Below are positions 57,688 through 64,000 of a DNA stretch of 64,000 bases, piece by piece (position 1 is the stretch's first letter; every line of letters starts with the position of its first letter). The stretch is from Flavobacterium sp. UBA6721. Its GTDB lineage: Bacteria; Bacteroidota; Bacteroidia; Flavobacteriales; Flavobacteriaceae. The DNA is taken from positions 62,001 through 126,000 of the forward strand of contig DKIJ01000003.1 of assembly GCA_002454195.1 (NCBI GenBank). The letters run 5' to 3'. The notes beneath the pieces were generated by a model. The model made no database searches. It was given only the letters and a program-made list of their open reading frames with translations, and was not told where the DNA came from. The translations under genes were made by a program, and so were the position numbers.

Positions 57688-59058
57688 ATGGCAACAATTC
57701 AATTCAGATTAAGAAGCAAGGCAAATAAAAATGTTTCTATCAAAGTTCGTTTATCATTAAATAGAGATAATGTTTTTGAGTTAAATACTGGTTTTACCAT
57801 TAACCCAAAAGACTGGAGCGAAACAACAGGACTACCCAAACAAAACAACGAAACCAACAAAAAAATATCTAACGACCTAAAAAAATTAGATTCGTACATC
57901 AGTAACAATCTTAATACTGATTTAGGAAATGGCGTTTTAATCGATTCCAACTGGTTAGAAATAAAAATCAATGATTGTTTTAGCAGAGTAGTTAAAACCG
58001 ACAGCAGTTTATTAATTAATCACATTCAATACATCATTGATAACGCAAACACCCGAAAAGTAAAAAACAAAATCGGTTTAAGTCCTAGCACTATTAAAAA
58101 CTATACTTTATTTCGAAACATTATTACTGAATACCAAAAAAAGATTAAGAAACAAATCCAGTTTGTAGAGATTACAAAACCTTTTGTTGACAAATTTACT
58201 AACTGGCTAATCAATACAAAAAACTACTCTACAAACTACGCAGGCAAACAATTAGAAATTTTAAAGACCGTTTGTATTGATGCTGAAAAAAACGAAATCC
58301 CAGTTACCCCCTATTCTAAAATAATTCCTTTTTTTAGAGAAAGTGATAAAGACAGATACATTCAAACCTTATCATTTGAAGAATTAGATAAAATTAAAAA
58401 TGTAGATTTATCGAATATCGAACAACTTAACCAATTCAAGAAAGACAATCCCGAACTAACTAAAAACCTTTCTATTACTCCCGAAAGTTTAAACAACGTT
58501 CGTAATTGGATTTTATTAGGTTGTGAGATTGGACAACGTGGAGGGGATTTATTGGAAATCACACACGAAAACATTAGATACAACGGTAAAAATTACTACA
58601 TCGACCTCATTCAACAAAAGACAAACAAAAGTGTAACAATAGGTATTATTGCGCCTCACGTTATTGACATTATCGAAAACAGTTTACCAAAGAAAATTCA
58701 ACATCAAAAACTAAACGAATACGCAAAAGTTATTTGCAAATTAGCCGGAATAACAGAAGTAGTCAAAGGCACCAAACTAAACACCGAAACTAATCGAAAA
58801 GAATTAGACTTTTATCCTAAATACGAATTGATTTCTTCGCATTGTTTCAGACGTTCGTTTGCTTCAAACTATTACAAAAAAATACCTACTGCAATTCTAA
58901 TCAACATAACCGGACACTCAAAAGAAAGTTTGTTTTTAACCTACATCAATAAACGAGAAGACAAAGATGCAAATGCAGATTTATTCATGCAGTTTTATGA
59001 AAAACTAAACAAAGACAAAACCCCCGAAATGAAAGTGTTAAAAAACGGAACAAAATAA
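57688..59058 (+). CDS. int: Tyrosine-type site-specific integrase
   Basis: The 456-residue recombinase has an Arm-type DNA-binding N-terminus (SKANKNVSIKVRLSLNR form), a SAM-like core-binding domain (about residues 105-215) and a catalytic domain. The catalytic residues are Arg in GCEIGQRGGDLLEI, the HxxR box HCFRRSFAS, His in TGHSKESL and the nucleophile Tyr in FLTYINKRED. It is of the bacteroidete mobile-element type with an N-terminal arm domain. The gene lies 234 bp inside the attachment site, which is the normal place for an integrase. Confidence 0.94.
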   Translation: MATIQFRLRSKANKNVSIKVRLSLNRDNVFELNTGFTINPKDWSETTGLPKQNNETNKKISNDLKKLDSYISNNLNTDLGNGVLIDSNWLEIKINDCFSRVVKTDSSLLINHIQYIIDNANTRKVKNKIGLSPSTIKNYTLFRNIITEYQKKIKKQIQFVEITKPFVDKFTNWLINTKNYSTNYAGKQLEILKTVCIDAEKNEIPVTPYSKIIPFFRESDKDRYIQTLSFEELDKIKNVDLSNIEQLNQFKKDNPELTKNLSITPESLNNVRNWILLGCEIGQRGGDLLEITHENIRYNGKNYYIDLIQQKTNKSVTIGIIAPHVIDIIENSLPKKIQHQKLNEYAKVICKLAGITEVVKGTKLNTETNRKELDFYPKYELISSHCFRRSFASNYYKKIPTAILINITGHSKESLFLTYINKREDKDANADLFMQFYEKLNKDKTPEMKVLKNGTK

Positions 59059-59101
59059 ACAATATTGTATCTAATTCGTTACATTTGCAAAAGATAAATC
59101 A

Positions 59102-59440
59102 ATGAGAACCATATTTAAAACTTTAGAGTTTACGGAATTTTTAGAAAATCTGGATTCAGCAACACAGCAAAAAATAGATTATCTGTCTGAAATCCTGATA
59201 ACACAAAACATAATAAACGCCAAAGTTGCCAAGAAATTAACCAATACCGATTTTTACGAAGTTCGGGTACAGGTTAAAAATGAATATCGGATTATTGTTT
59301 TTACCATAGACCACGACAACATAAACCAATGTAACAACATTTTGTTTCTCAATGGTTTTATGAAAAAATCAACAAAGGACTACGACAAACAAATAAAGTT
59401 AGCAATCAAAATATTAGAACAATGGCAAGACCAAAACTAA
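59102..59440 (+). CDS. HigB/Gp49-like toxin (RelE/ParE superfamily)
   Basis: The 112-residue protein matches the phage-derived Gp49-like (DUF891) group of RelE-type toxins, which cleave mRNA on the ribosome. The features are KTLEFTEFLENLD at the N-terminus, VAKKLTNTDFYEVRV and NEYRIIVFTIDH with the basic/aromatic residues of the family, and FLNGFMKKSTKDYDKQI. The gene order toxin then antitoxin with a 19-bp overlap is the HigBA arrangement. It probably stabilises the element. Confidence 0.88.
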   Translation: MRTIFKTLEFTEFLENLDSATQQKIDYLSEILITQNIINAKVAKKLTNTDFYEVRVQVKNEYRIIVFTIDHDNINQCNNILFLNGFMKKSTKDYDKQIKLAIKILEQWQDQN

Positions 59441-59736
59441 ATTTAGAGAAAATAAAAAAAGAGTTACCTACAATGAATGATTATATAGATAATCATTACG
59501 GCGTACAAGGAACTCCAGAGCGTGAAGAATTTAACGCCAAGGCACTCGCCTTTTATTATGGTGAATTGATAAAAGAAAAACGCAAAGAAAAACACCTTAC
59601 CCAAGAAGAACTTGCCCAACAAATAGGCAAAAACAGAGCCTATATTGCCCGAATTGAACAAGGCAAAACCGACTTGCAACTCTCTAACTTCATGCAGATA
59701 ATTAATGCTTTGGGGTTGTCGTTGCAATTAAAGTAA
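59422..59736 (+). CDS. HigA-like antitoxin with XRE helix-turn-helix
   Basis: The 104-residue protein has an N-terminal region that should contact the toxin (about residues 1-45) and a C-terminal XRE HTH domain: KHLTQEELAQQIGKNRAYIARIEQGK. It starts inside the toxin gene and should neutralise the toxin and repress the shared promoter. The N-terminal half includes MNDYIDNHYGVQGTPEREEF, common in HigA proteins paired with Gp49-like toxins. Confidence 0.9.
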   Translation: MARPKLNLEKIKKELPTMNDYIDNHYGVQGTPEREEFNAKALAFYYGELIKEKRKEKHLTQEELAQQIGKNRAYIARIEQGKTDLQLSNFMQIINALGLSLQLK

Positions 59737-60189
59737 TCACAAGTTATTTTTTTTATCGAATAAACTCAACACAAGTTAAACCTTAAAATACAATTTGATT
59801 GATAAACAAATCTTTGTTACTTGGCAACGACGGACACGCAAAATAAATCATTAGACAACACATAAATCAAAACAAAAGGTTTGTTTCAAACATACTGAAA
59901 TAAAAGGCTTTGAATCCCTTATTTAAATATCAATTTTACAAAAAGACATTAACCGAATTATAATAACACAAAAAAACTTTTGTTGATAAGTATCAAAATA
60001 AGAATGTTATGAGACTATCTAACCAGTAAAGAAATGAATTTCAAAAAAAATTGAATTATAAAATCAAAAAAAAGCCCCACCCCCTTGAATAAAAAGACTT
60101 TTATCTACAAATTGAAGCCCCTAAAAATAGTGTATAACCCTACCGCACTATCTGTAAGAACAAAATTAACTTAAACGAAAACATAAAAC
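59737..60189. other. Gene-poor stretch within the element
   Basis: These 453 bp are A+T-rich, with stops in all frames and no tRNA-like fold that I can see. AAGCCCC occurs twice (near 60073 and 60115). No promoter or terminator could be assigned. Confidence 0.5.
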
Positions 60190-60423
60190 ATGAGCAATTT
60201 AAACCAAACACAGAAAAAATTTTTAAATACAATTACAAACATTGAAAACAGAAAAAAACTTGAAAAAGAATTCTTGAAAGCAAACAAAGAAATAGCAGGT
60301 TTAACCGAAGATCAACTTTATTGCATTGACAATACAGTTTATACAGAGAGTGCCAGAAAGAAACTAATCAATATATTTAGAAAGGAAAATTTAATATCAA
60401 ACCTCAAAGATTCATTAAATTAA
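60190..60423 (+). CDS. Unknown 77-residue protein of the element
   Basis: A small, charged, helical protein (MSNLNQTQKKFLN start; ENRKKLEKEFLKANKEIAGL) without signal peptide or membrane segment. I do not recognise a domain. It lies 35 bp before a 214-residue unknown gene on the same strand, and the two probably form a unit. Confidence 0.55.
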   Translation: MSNLNQTQKKFLNTITNIENRKKLEKEFLKANKEIAGLTEDQLYCIDNTVYTESARKKLINIFRKENLISNLKDSLN

Positions 60424-60458
60424 AATCAACTTAGTTCAAAACAAAAACCAACAGGCAA

Positions 60459-61103
60459 ATGCAAAATAATCTATCAGAAACCAAACAATTTATAATTGCA
60501 AGACTTGAAGAAGAATACAATTCTAAAAAAATGATTTTTCTAATCGAAAACCCTGACAAAAATGAAAAACACTTTATTGAACAGGAAATTACAATTATCA
60601 AAAAAGTCAAGGATGAATATGATAGAAAATCTAATTTGACTGACGACGAAGTTTATGAAGAAATTAAGAAAGAAAAAAAATATTTGAATTCAGACAAAAC
60701 TGCCACATCCGATGAAATTGAAGACTACCTAAAATACCATTTAAAACAACATAGAGAAAAATACAAAAAATCAGAAAAAGAGGGATTGCGGTCAATTTTC
60801 TACAATACAAAACTTAAAAAAATTTTAGAAATTGAGAAAAATCTAAACCCAAAGAAAAACAAAAGTCAATTGCTAGGCGGAAAAAAACTAAATTTATTAG
60901 ATAGATACAACCTTGCAAATAAATTAGTTGGTATAGAAAATAAAATAAGAACCCTAAATATTGGGGATTTAGAAAAATATCAACTTTTAGCATATATATT
61001 AGGTTGCGACAAAGACAATGCAAGGGATTTAATGAATAATAAATACCACGTCAAAACCAATAATTTAGATAACTATTTTGATGAATTAGGTCTAAACAAA
61101 TAG
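60459..61103 (+). CDS. Unknown 214-residue protein of the element
   Basis: A Lys/Glu-rich, probably coiled-coil protein with no signal peptide. The C-terminal part (about residues 150-214) includes NLANKLVGIENKIRTLNIGD, YILGCDKDNARDLMNNKYHV and ends in DNYFDELGLNK. The C-terminal pattern resembles short segments of bacteroidete proteins of unknown role that lie beside excisionase genes. No function is assigned. It is followed by a GGGTAAA/TTTACCC hairpin (61108-61127). Confidence 0.6.
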   Translation: MQNNLSETKQFIIARLEEEYNSKKMIFLIENPDKNEKHFIEQEITIIKKVKDEYDRKSNLTDDEVYEEIKKEKKYLNSDKTATSDEIEDYLKYHLKQHREKYKKSEKEGLRSIFYNTKLKKILEIEKNLNPKKNKSQLLGGKKLNLLDRYNLANKLVGIENKIRTLNIGDLEKYQLLAYILGCDKDNARDLMNNKYHVKTNNLDNYFDELGLNK

Positions 61104-61189
61104 AAAAGGGTAAAAGTTCCTTTACCCACTTTTTACCCACAGTACTACATTTATTGAATTTTGCTCCTATAACAAAAAAACAATTAGTT

Positions 61190-61468
61190 ATGGAGCAAGC
61201 AATTCAAATCATCACAACACCTAACGAGTTTAAAAAAGAAATCGCAAACGAGGTAAAAGCCCATTTAGACGAATTTCTTAAACACTTCAAACCCGAACCC
61301 CAAAAAGAATATCTTTCAAGAAAAGATGTAGCCAAAATGTTTGGCGTGGACATCAGCACAATTCATAATTGGACGCGTACAGGCAAATTACGTCCTCTAG
61401 GTATTTCAGGACGAGTATATTTTTTAAGTTCTGAAGTTCATGCAAGTCTTAAACCTTTAAACGATTAA
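61190..61468 (+). CDS. Excisionase-like helix-turn-helix protein (MerR-type HTH_17)
   Basis: The 92-residue protein from the ATG at 61190 (MEQAIQIITTPNEF) has a helical N-terminal part and a winged HTH of the HTH_17 type: YLSRKDVAKMFGVDISTIHN, then WTRTGKLRPLGISGRVYF. Such proteins act as excisionases or regulators of mobile elements. The TTG at 61154 gives a longer but less likely N-terminus. It is followed 4 bp later by a 40-residue frame. Confidence 0.85.
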   Translation: MEQAIQIITTPNEFKKEIANEVKAHLDEFLKHFKPEPQKEYLSRKDVAKMFGVDISTIHNWTRTGKLRPLGISGRVYFLSSEVHASLKPLND

Positions 61469-61472
61469 GACT

Positions 61473-61595
61473 ATGGAACCTCAAAGCAACAAAACACCTA
61501 TTCAACATCTATTTTCAGGATTGAAACAATGTAATCCAATTTCTGAAAAACTATTGACAAGACTACTCGAAAGAATAGGCATCAATCTCAATTAA
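61473..61595 (+). CDS. Small 40-residue protein of the element
   Basis: An ATG 4 bp after the HTH gene opens a frame ending at 61595 that begins MEPQSNKTPIQHLFSG and ends LLTRLLERIGINLN. It has no known domain. Tight linkage to the HTH gene and a terminator just downstream support expression, but it is short. Confidence 0.45.
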   Translation: MEPQSNKTPIQHLFSGLKQCNPISEKLLTRLLERIGINLN

Positions 61596-61625
61596 TCCCT
61601 TTTATTCAGTAAATCTAAAGCAAAA

Positions 61626-61652
61626 AAACGAGAGTTGTTCAGGCTCTCGTTT
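61626..61652 (+). terminator. Terminator after the HTH/small-protein pair
   Basis: AAACGAGAG (61626-61634) pairs with CTCTCGTTT (61644-61652) around a 9-nt loop, with a short T run. Confidence 0.75.
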
Positions 61653-61713
61653 ATACTTTGTTCAAAAGTTCGTTTCAACAGGCAATATCAAAACGCATTA
61701 CAAATATAGTCAA

Positions 61714-62922
61714 TTGGTAGACTTCATAAAAATTATCATCAAGGATCAGCACCACTCTGTTTTAGAGGCAAATCCCTTATTGGATTTCTATGACAATATC
61801 AATTTATCAACGGGAGAACTTAAGACGGTAAACCGGTATGGAAATAAGATTACACCCTTTAAAAACGCATTTTATAACGGCTTAGAGTTCATCATATATG
61901 ATACTGGCACAGTTACCTTATCAGGCAGTTTACATAAGTATTGGAACAACGGAGCACATAATTTCAATGACTTCAATTTTGAGGCTTTTTTATGGGTATT
62001 AAAAGACATGGAAAACAAATTTAAAATTCAATTAGAAAACTGCATTTTAAAGTGTCTTGAAATAGGAATTAACATAATACCCCCAATACAAACGAACGAA
62101 ATACTAAACTATTGCTTCTTACACAAAACCTTACCGTTTGAATACAAACACAATTCAGACGAAGGCAAATATAAACAGGCTCAACACGCTCAATATATTA
62201 TAAAAATCTACAACAAGGCACTACATTACAAATCAAAAGGATTTCAAATTAAAACGGAAATAATGCGTTTTGAGATTAAATATACCAAAATGGAAAAATT
62301 AAATAATTTAGGCATTTACAACCTCAACGACTTAAAAACTCACGGACTACATAACTTCAAAAATGAATTGCTAAAAGAATTCAGCAATATCCTTTTCTAT
62401 GATAATTCAATTTGCTCACAAAGTAAAAGCCTAAACAATTACAAAAACCCACTTTACTGGACTGAATTACTTTCCAACAATCAAAAGGACTTATTTAATT
62501 ACCACAGAAAACAACTTAAAAATTTAACTGCTCGATTCTCCGACAAAGTACAGTTTCAAACCTCCGAAATTTTAAGTAAAAAAATTGATTTAATTAATAT
62601 CAAAACTACGCAAATTGACCCTTTAACTATATTGTCAAATCGTGTAGTTTGTCAGGTAACAAAAATCAATATTTCAATGCAAAAAGAAAATAGTCTTTTA
62701 CTCTCTCATACAGGACTGAAACACTATTATAAAAATGATCCGAAAATATTTGAACAAATCAAACGGCGTTATCTTTCAAAACGTTGGTTGTCGTCGGACT
62801 TCGAAACACAGATAAAAGAAATAGCGCATAATATCAGAAACACGAAAAGCAATCAAATGATTAAACAGGAGAGAATTTATCCACCTCAACAAATCAATAT
62901 GTTTTCTGATTTGGGTTTTTAA
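61714..62922 (+). CDS. Putative replication initiator of the element (rolling-circle type, tentative)
   Basis: The 402-residue protein begins at a TTG (MVDFIKIIIKDQHH) because no ATG is available upstream in frame. Stretches such as GTVTLSGSLHKYWNNG, KCLEIGINIIPP and QYIIKIYNKALHYKSKG resemble phage- and plasmid-type initiator proteins, in which a Tyr near a Lys in an IYNK-like motif cuts one DNA strand. The family call is by memory of pattern and is not certain; it may be another element protein. It stands alone after a terminator. Confidence 0.45.
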   Translation: MVDFIKIIIKDQHHSVLEANPLLDFYDNINLSTGELKTVNRYGNKITPFKNAFYNGLEFIIYDTGTVTLSGSLHKYWNNGAHNFNDFNFEAFLWVLKDMENKFKIQLENCILKCLEIGINIIPPIQTNEILNYCFLHKTLPFEYKHNSDEGKYKQAQHAQYIIKIYNKALHYKSKGFQIKTEIMRFEIKYTKMEKLNNLGIYNLNDLKTHGLHNFKNELLKEFSNILFYDNSICSQSKSLNNYKNPLYWTELLSNNQKDLFNYHRKQLKNLTARFSDKVQFQTSEILSKKIDLINIKTTQIDPLTILSNRVVCQVTKINISMQKENSLLLSHTGLKHYYKNDPKIFEQIKRRYLSKRWLSSDFETQIKEIAHNIRNTKSNQMIKQERIYPPQQINMFSDLGF

Positions 62923-63020
62923 AAATCACTAAAAGTGGGTATTGCTTTTCTCATTTAATAGTCATTCTTTTATAGGAAAACACGTTAACAATATATTTTA
63001 ATTTAAAAAGTCCTATGATT

Positions 63021-63432
63021 ATGAAAAAAAACAATTTTATTATTTGTCCTATTAGCATTTACACTTTTCTCTTGCTCAAACGACAACAATGAAACAACCT
63101 CCACAACTGTTGACACAAGTAAACTAACAGGAACTTGGACACTTGACAATGCTAAACTAGATGGGAAAAATGTTAGTTCTTCATATAAAATAGAATTAAC
63201 CTCAGATAATATAGCAAATTTCTATTATCAAAATAAAACTTCTAATACAACCTATGGTCCGGATACTATTGAAACTGGCCCCTATTTATTGAATAATACA
63301 ACTTTAAAAATTTCATGGTATGGATCAGGTACCACAACCACCTATCAAATTTTGGAACTAACTTCCACAAAATTAATTTTAAAAAGTGTTATTACCGGAG
63401 AAGGAACACTTGTTGAAACTTATACAAAATAA
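63021..63432 (+). pseudogene. Lipocalin-like lipoprotein with a frameshift in an A8 tract
   Basis: The ATG at 63021 is followed by eight A (63024-63031) and reads out of frame. With seven A the frame would give MKKTILLFVLLAFTLFSCSN, a classic lipoprotein signal, then KLTGTWTLDNAKLDGKNVSS, typical of lipocalin-like lipoproteins of Bacteroidota, and run to TAA at 63430-63432. The body of 131 codons is otherwise intact. It may be a recent mutation or a slippage-controlled (phase-variable) gene. Confidence 0.6.
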
Positions 63433-63446
63433 AATGACAAATATAA

Positions 63447-63815
63447 TTATGAATTGAAATCAAAATATCCATAATTAAAACCGATAAGACTAAACAATAT
63501 AAGCATAATAAAAAACCAACCTAAACTTAGATATAAACCACAAATAATAGATAAAAAATAAACACTAAGAAATAACACCAATAATCTTTTATTAATCTTT
63601 TCTTCAAAAATACCTACATATTCGAATATTCCATGAGATACAACCCCGTTAAGCATCCCTAAAGTTATAGACATTAATAAAAATTCTTCTGTCACAAAAA
63701 GATGTTTACATTTATTCATAAGATATTCCCAAATTGAATAAAAAACAAATCCAGAAACCACCCACAACATCACAACAATAAAGAACCTTATATATACTTC
63801 ATAACTTTTATTCAT
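63447..63815 (-). CDS. Unknown four-helix membrane protein
   Basis: A 122-residue protein with about four hydrophobic segments (residues 8-28, 42-60, 76-92 and 96-115) and a basic N-terminus (MNKSYEVYIRFF). No domain is recognised. It is convergent with the lipoprotein remnant. It may be cargo of the element. Confidence 0.55.
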   Translation of the reverse strand: MNKSYEVYIRFFIVVMLWVVSGFVFYSIWEYLMNKCKHLFVTEEFLLMSITLGMLNGVVSHGIFEYVGIFEEKINKRLLVLFLSVYFLSIICGLYLSLGWFFIMLILFSLIGFNYGYFDFNS

Positions 63816-63894
63816 AAAAATCCTTTTTATTTTATTCTAAAATAATAAAAATTAACATTAAACCAACAATACAAGTAATTTTAAACTAATTACA

Positions 63895-64000
63895 ATGAAC
63901 TCTTCAGTTTTTATCATAGAAAAAACAGTATTATTAAAAACCTTAAAAGAAATTTCAAAAGTTTTAGGAAAAAGTCCTCAATGGAGAAAATCTACTGTTT
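63895..64000 (+). CDS. Partial open frame at the window end, function unknown
   Basis: An ATG at 63895 begins MNSSVFIIEKTVLLKTLKEI and stays open to the end of the window (35 codons). There is no signal peptide and no recognised motif. Too little is present to assign a family. Confidence 0.4.
   Translation, partial: MNSSVFIIEKTVLLKTLKEISKVLGKSPQWRKSTV

Larger units (their letters stand above)
57427..64000. mobile_element. Integrated genomic element, one end and at least 6.5 kb, continuing past the window
   Basis: The tract starts at the displaced tRNA 3' end and holds an integrase gene reading inwards from the boundary, a toxin-antitoxin pair, an excisionase-like HTH gene, a putative replication initiator and unknown proteins. 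Spacing between genes is wide and the DNA is very A+T-rich. No conjugation (Tra, relaxase or VirD4) gene is seen in this part, so it could be an IME, plasmid-like element or satellite. The right end is not in the window. Confidence 0.7.

Noticed and set aside
57454..64000. CRISPR array or classical defence genes in the island
   Set aside because: No regularly spaced repeats, Cas-like, restriction or retron features were found in the visible part.

Overview
The window looks like chromosomal DNA of a low-GC member of Flavobacteriaceae, most likely a Flavobacterium or a close relative. The signs are A+T-rich codon use, the bacteroidete promoter form TTTG-N19-TAnnTTTG, a SusC/SusD pair, a mevalonate pathway with a class II HMG-CoA reductase and GYDIA-type GHMP kinase, gram-negative envelope genes (lpxB, lptC) and many SPI/SPII signal peptides with weak Shine-Dalgarno sites. 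No rRNA operon and no CRISPR array were seen.

Region 1 (1-25.8 kb) is core housekeeping. It holds the end of mrdA (PBP2) and rodA, a secreted nuclease, a Prc-like S41 protease, surE, lpxB, an NlpC/P60 lipoprotein and comEC. These are followed by a peptide-use block (thioredoxin-like protein, two POT transporters, a DPP-IV-type S9 peptidase). Next come mvaA with a GYDIA GHMP kinase, and an envelope block on the minus strand (PpiD-like foldase, CNNM/CBS protein, LptC, outer-membrane protein, coaX). A tRNA-Phe with a textbook promoter ends the region.

Region 2 (25.9-32.4 kb) is an acetate unit. A SatP-type acetate transporter, a tiny two-helix membrane protein, a 900-residue symporter/STAC/histidine-kinase fusion, a stand-alone receiver protein and acs (acetyl-CoA synthetase) lie in one direction. 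Just upstream is a zinc-ribbon/HTH gene related to IS1 InsA, split in two frames at a correctly phased T TTT TTA slippery heptamer.

Region 3 (32.5-42.6 kb) carries a GH13 enzyme, a glycerophosphodiesterase, an HI0933-type flavoprotein, small conserved proteins and TspO. It then has the second mevalonate cluster: mvaD, a mevalonate-kinase-like GHMP kinase, a UbiA-type prenyltransferase and a pseudouridine synthase. A four-helix-bundle (S23-like) gene flanked by 20-bp inverted repeats sits between mvaD and the kinase, and its left repeat supplies the last codons of mvaD.

Region 4 (42.7-57 kb) is a polysaccharide utilisation locus in decay. A DDE transposase gene lies beside a remnant of a GH36 alpha-galactosidase. 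An intact GH2 beta-galactosidase, SusD and SusC follow. Beyond them the GntR-type regulator and a GH105 gene have both lost their 3' parts, and a GH106 alpha-rhamnosidase gene is cut by a single in-frame TAA.

Region 5 (57.4 kb to the window end) is one end of an integrated element. It begins at a 27-nt displaced 3' end of a tRNA (probably Leu) with the tRNA's own terminator outside it. A tyrosine recombinase, a HigB/HigA-type pair, unknown proteins, an excisionase-like HTH protein, a putative replication initiator, a frameshifted lipoprotein gene and cargo of unknown function follow. The far end lies outside the window.
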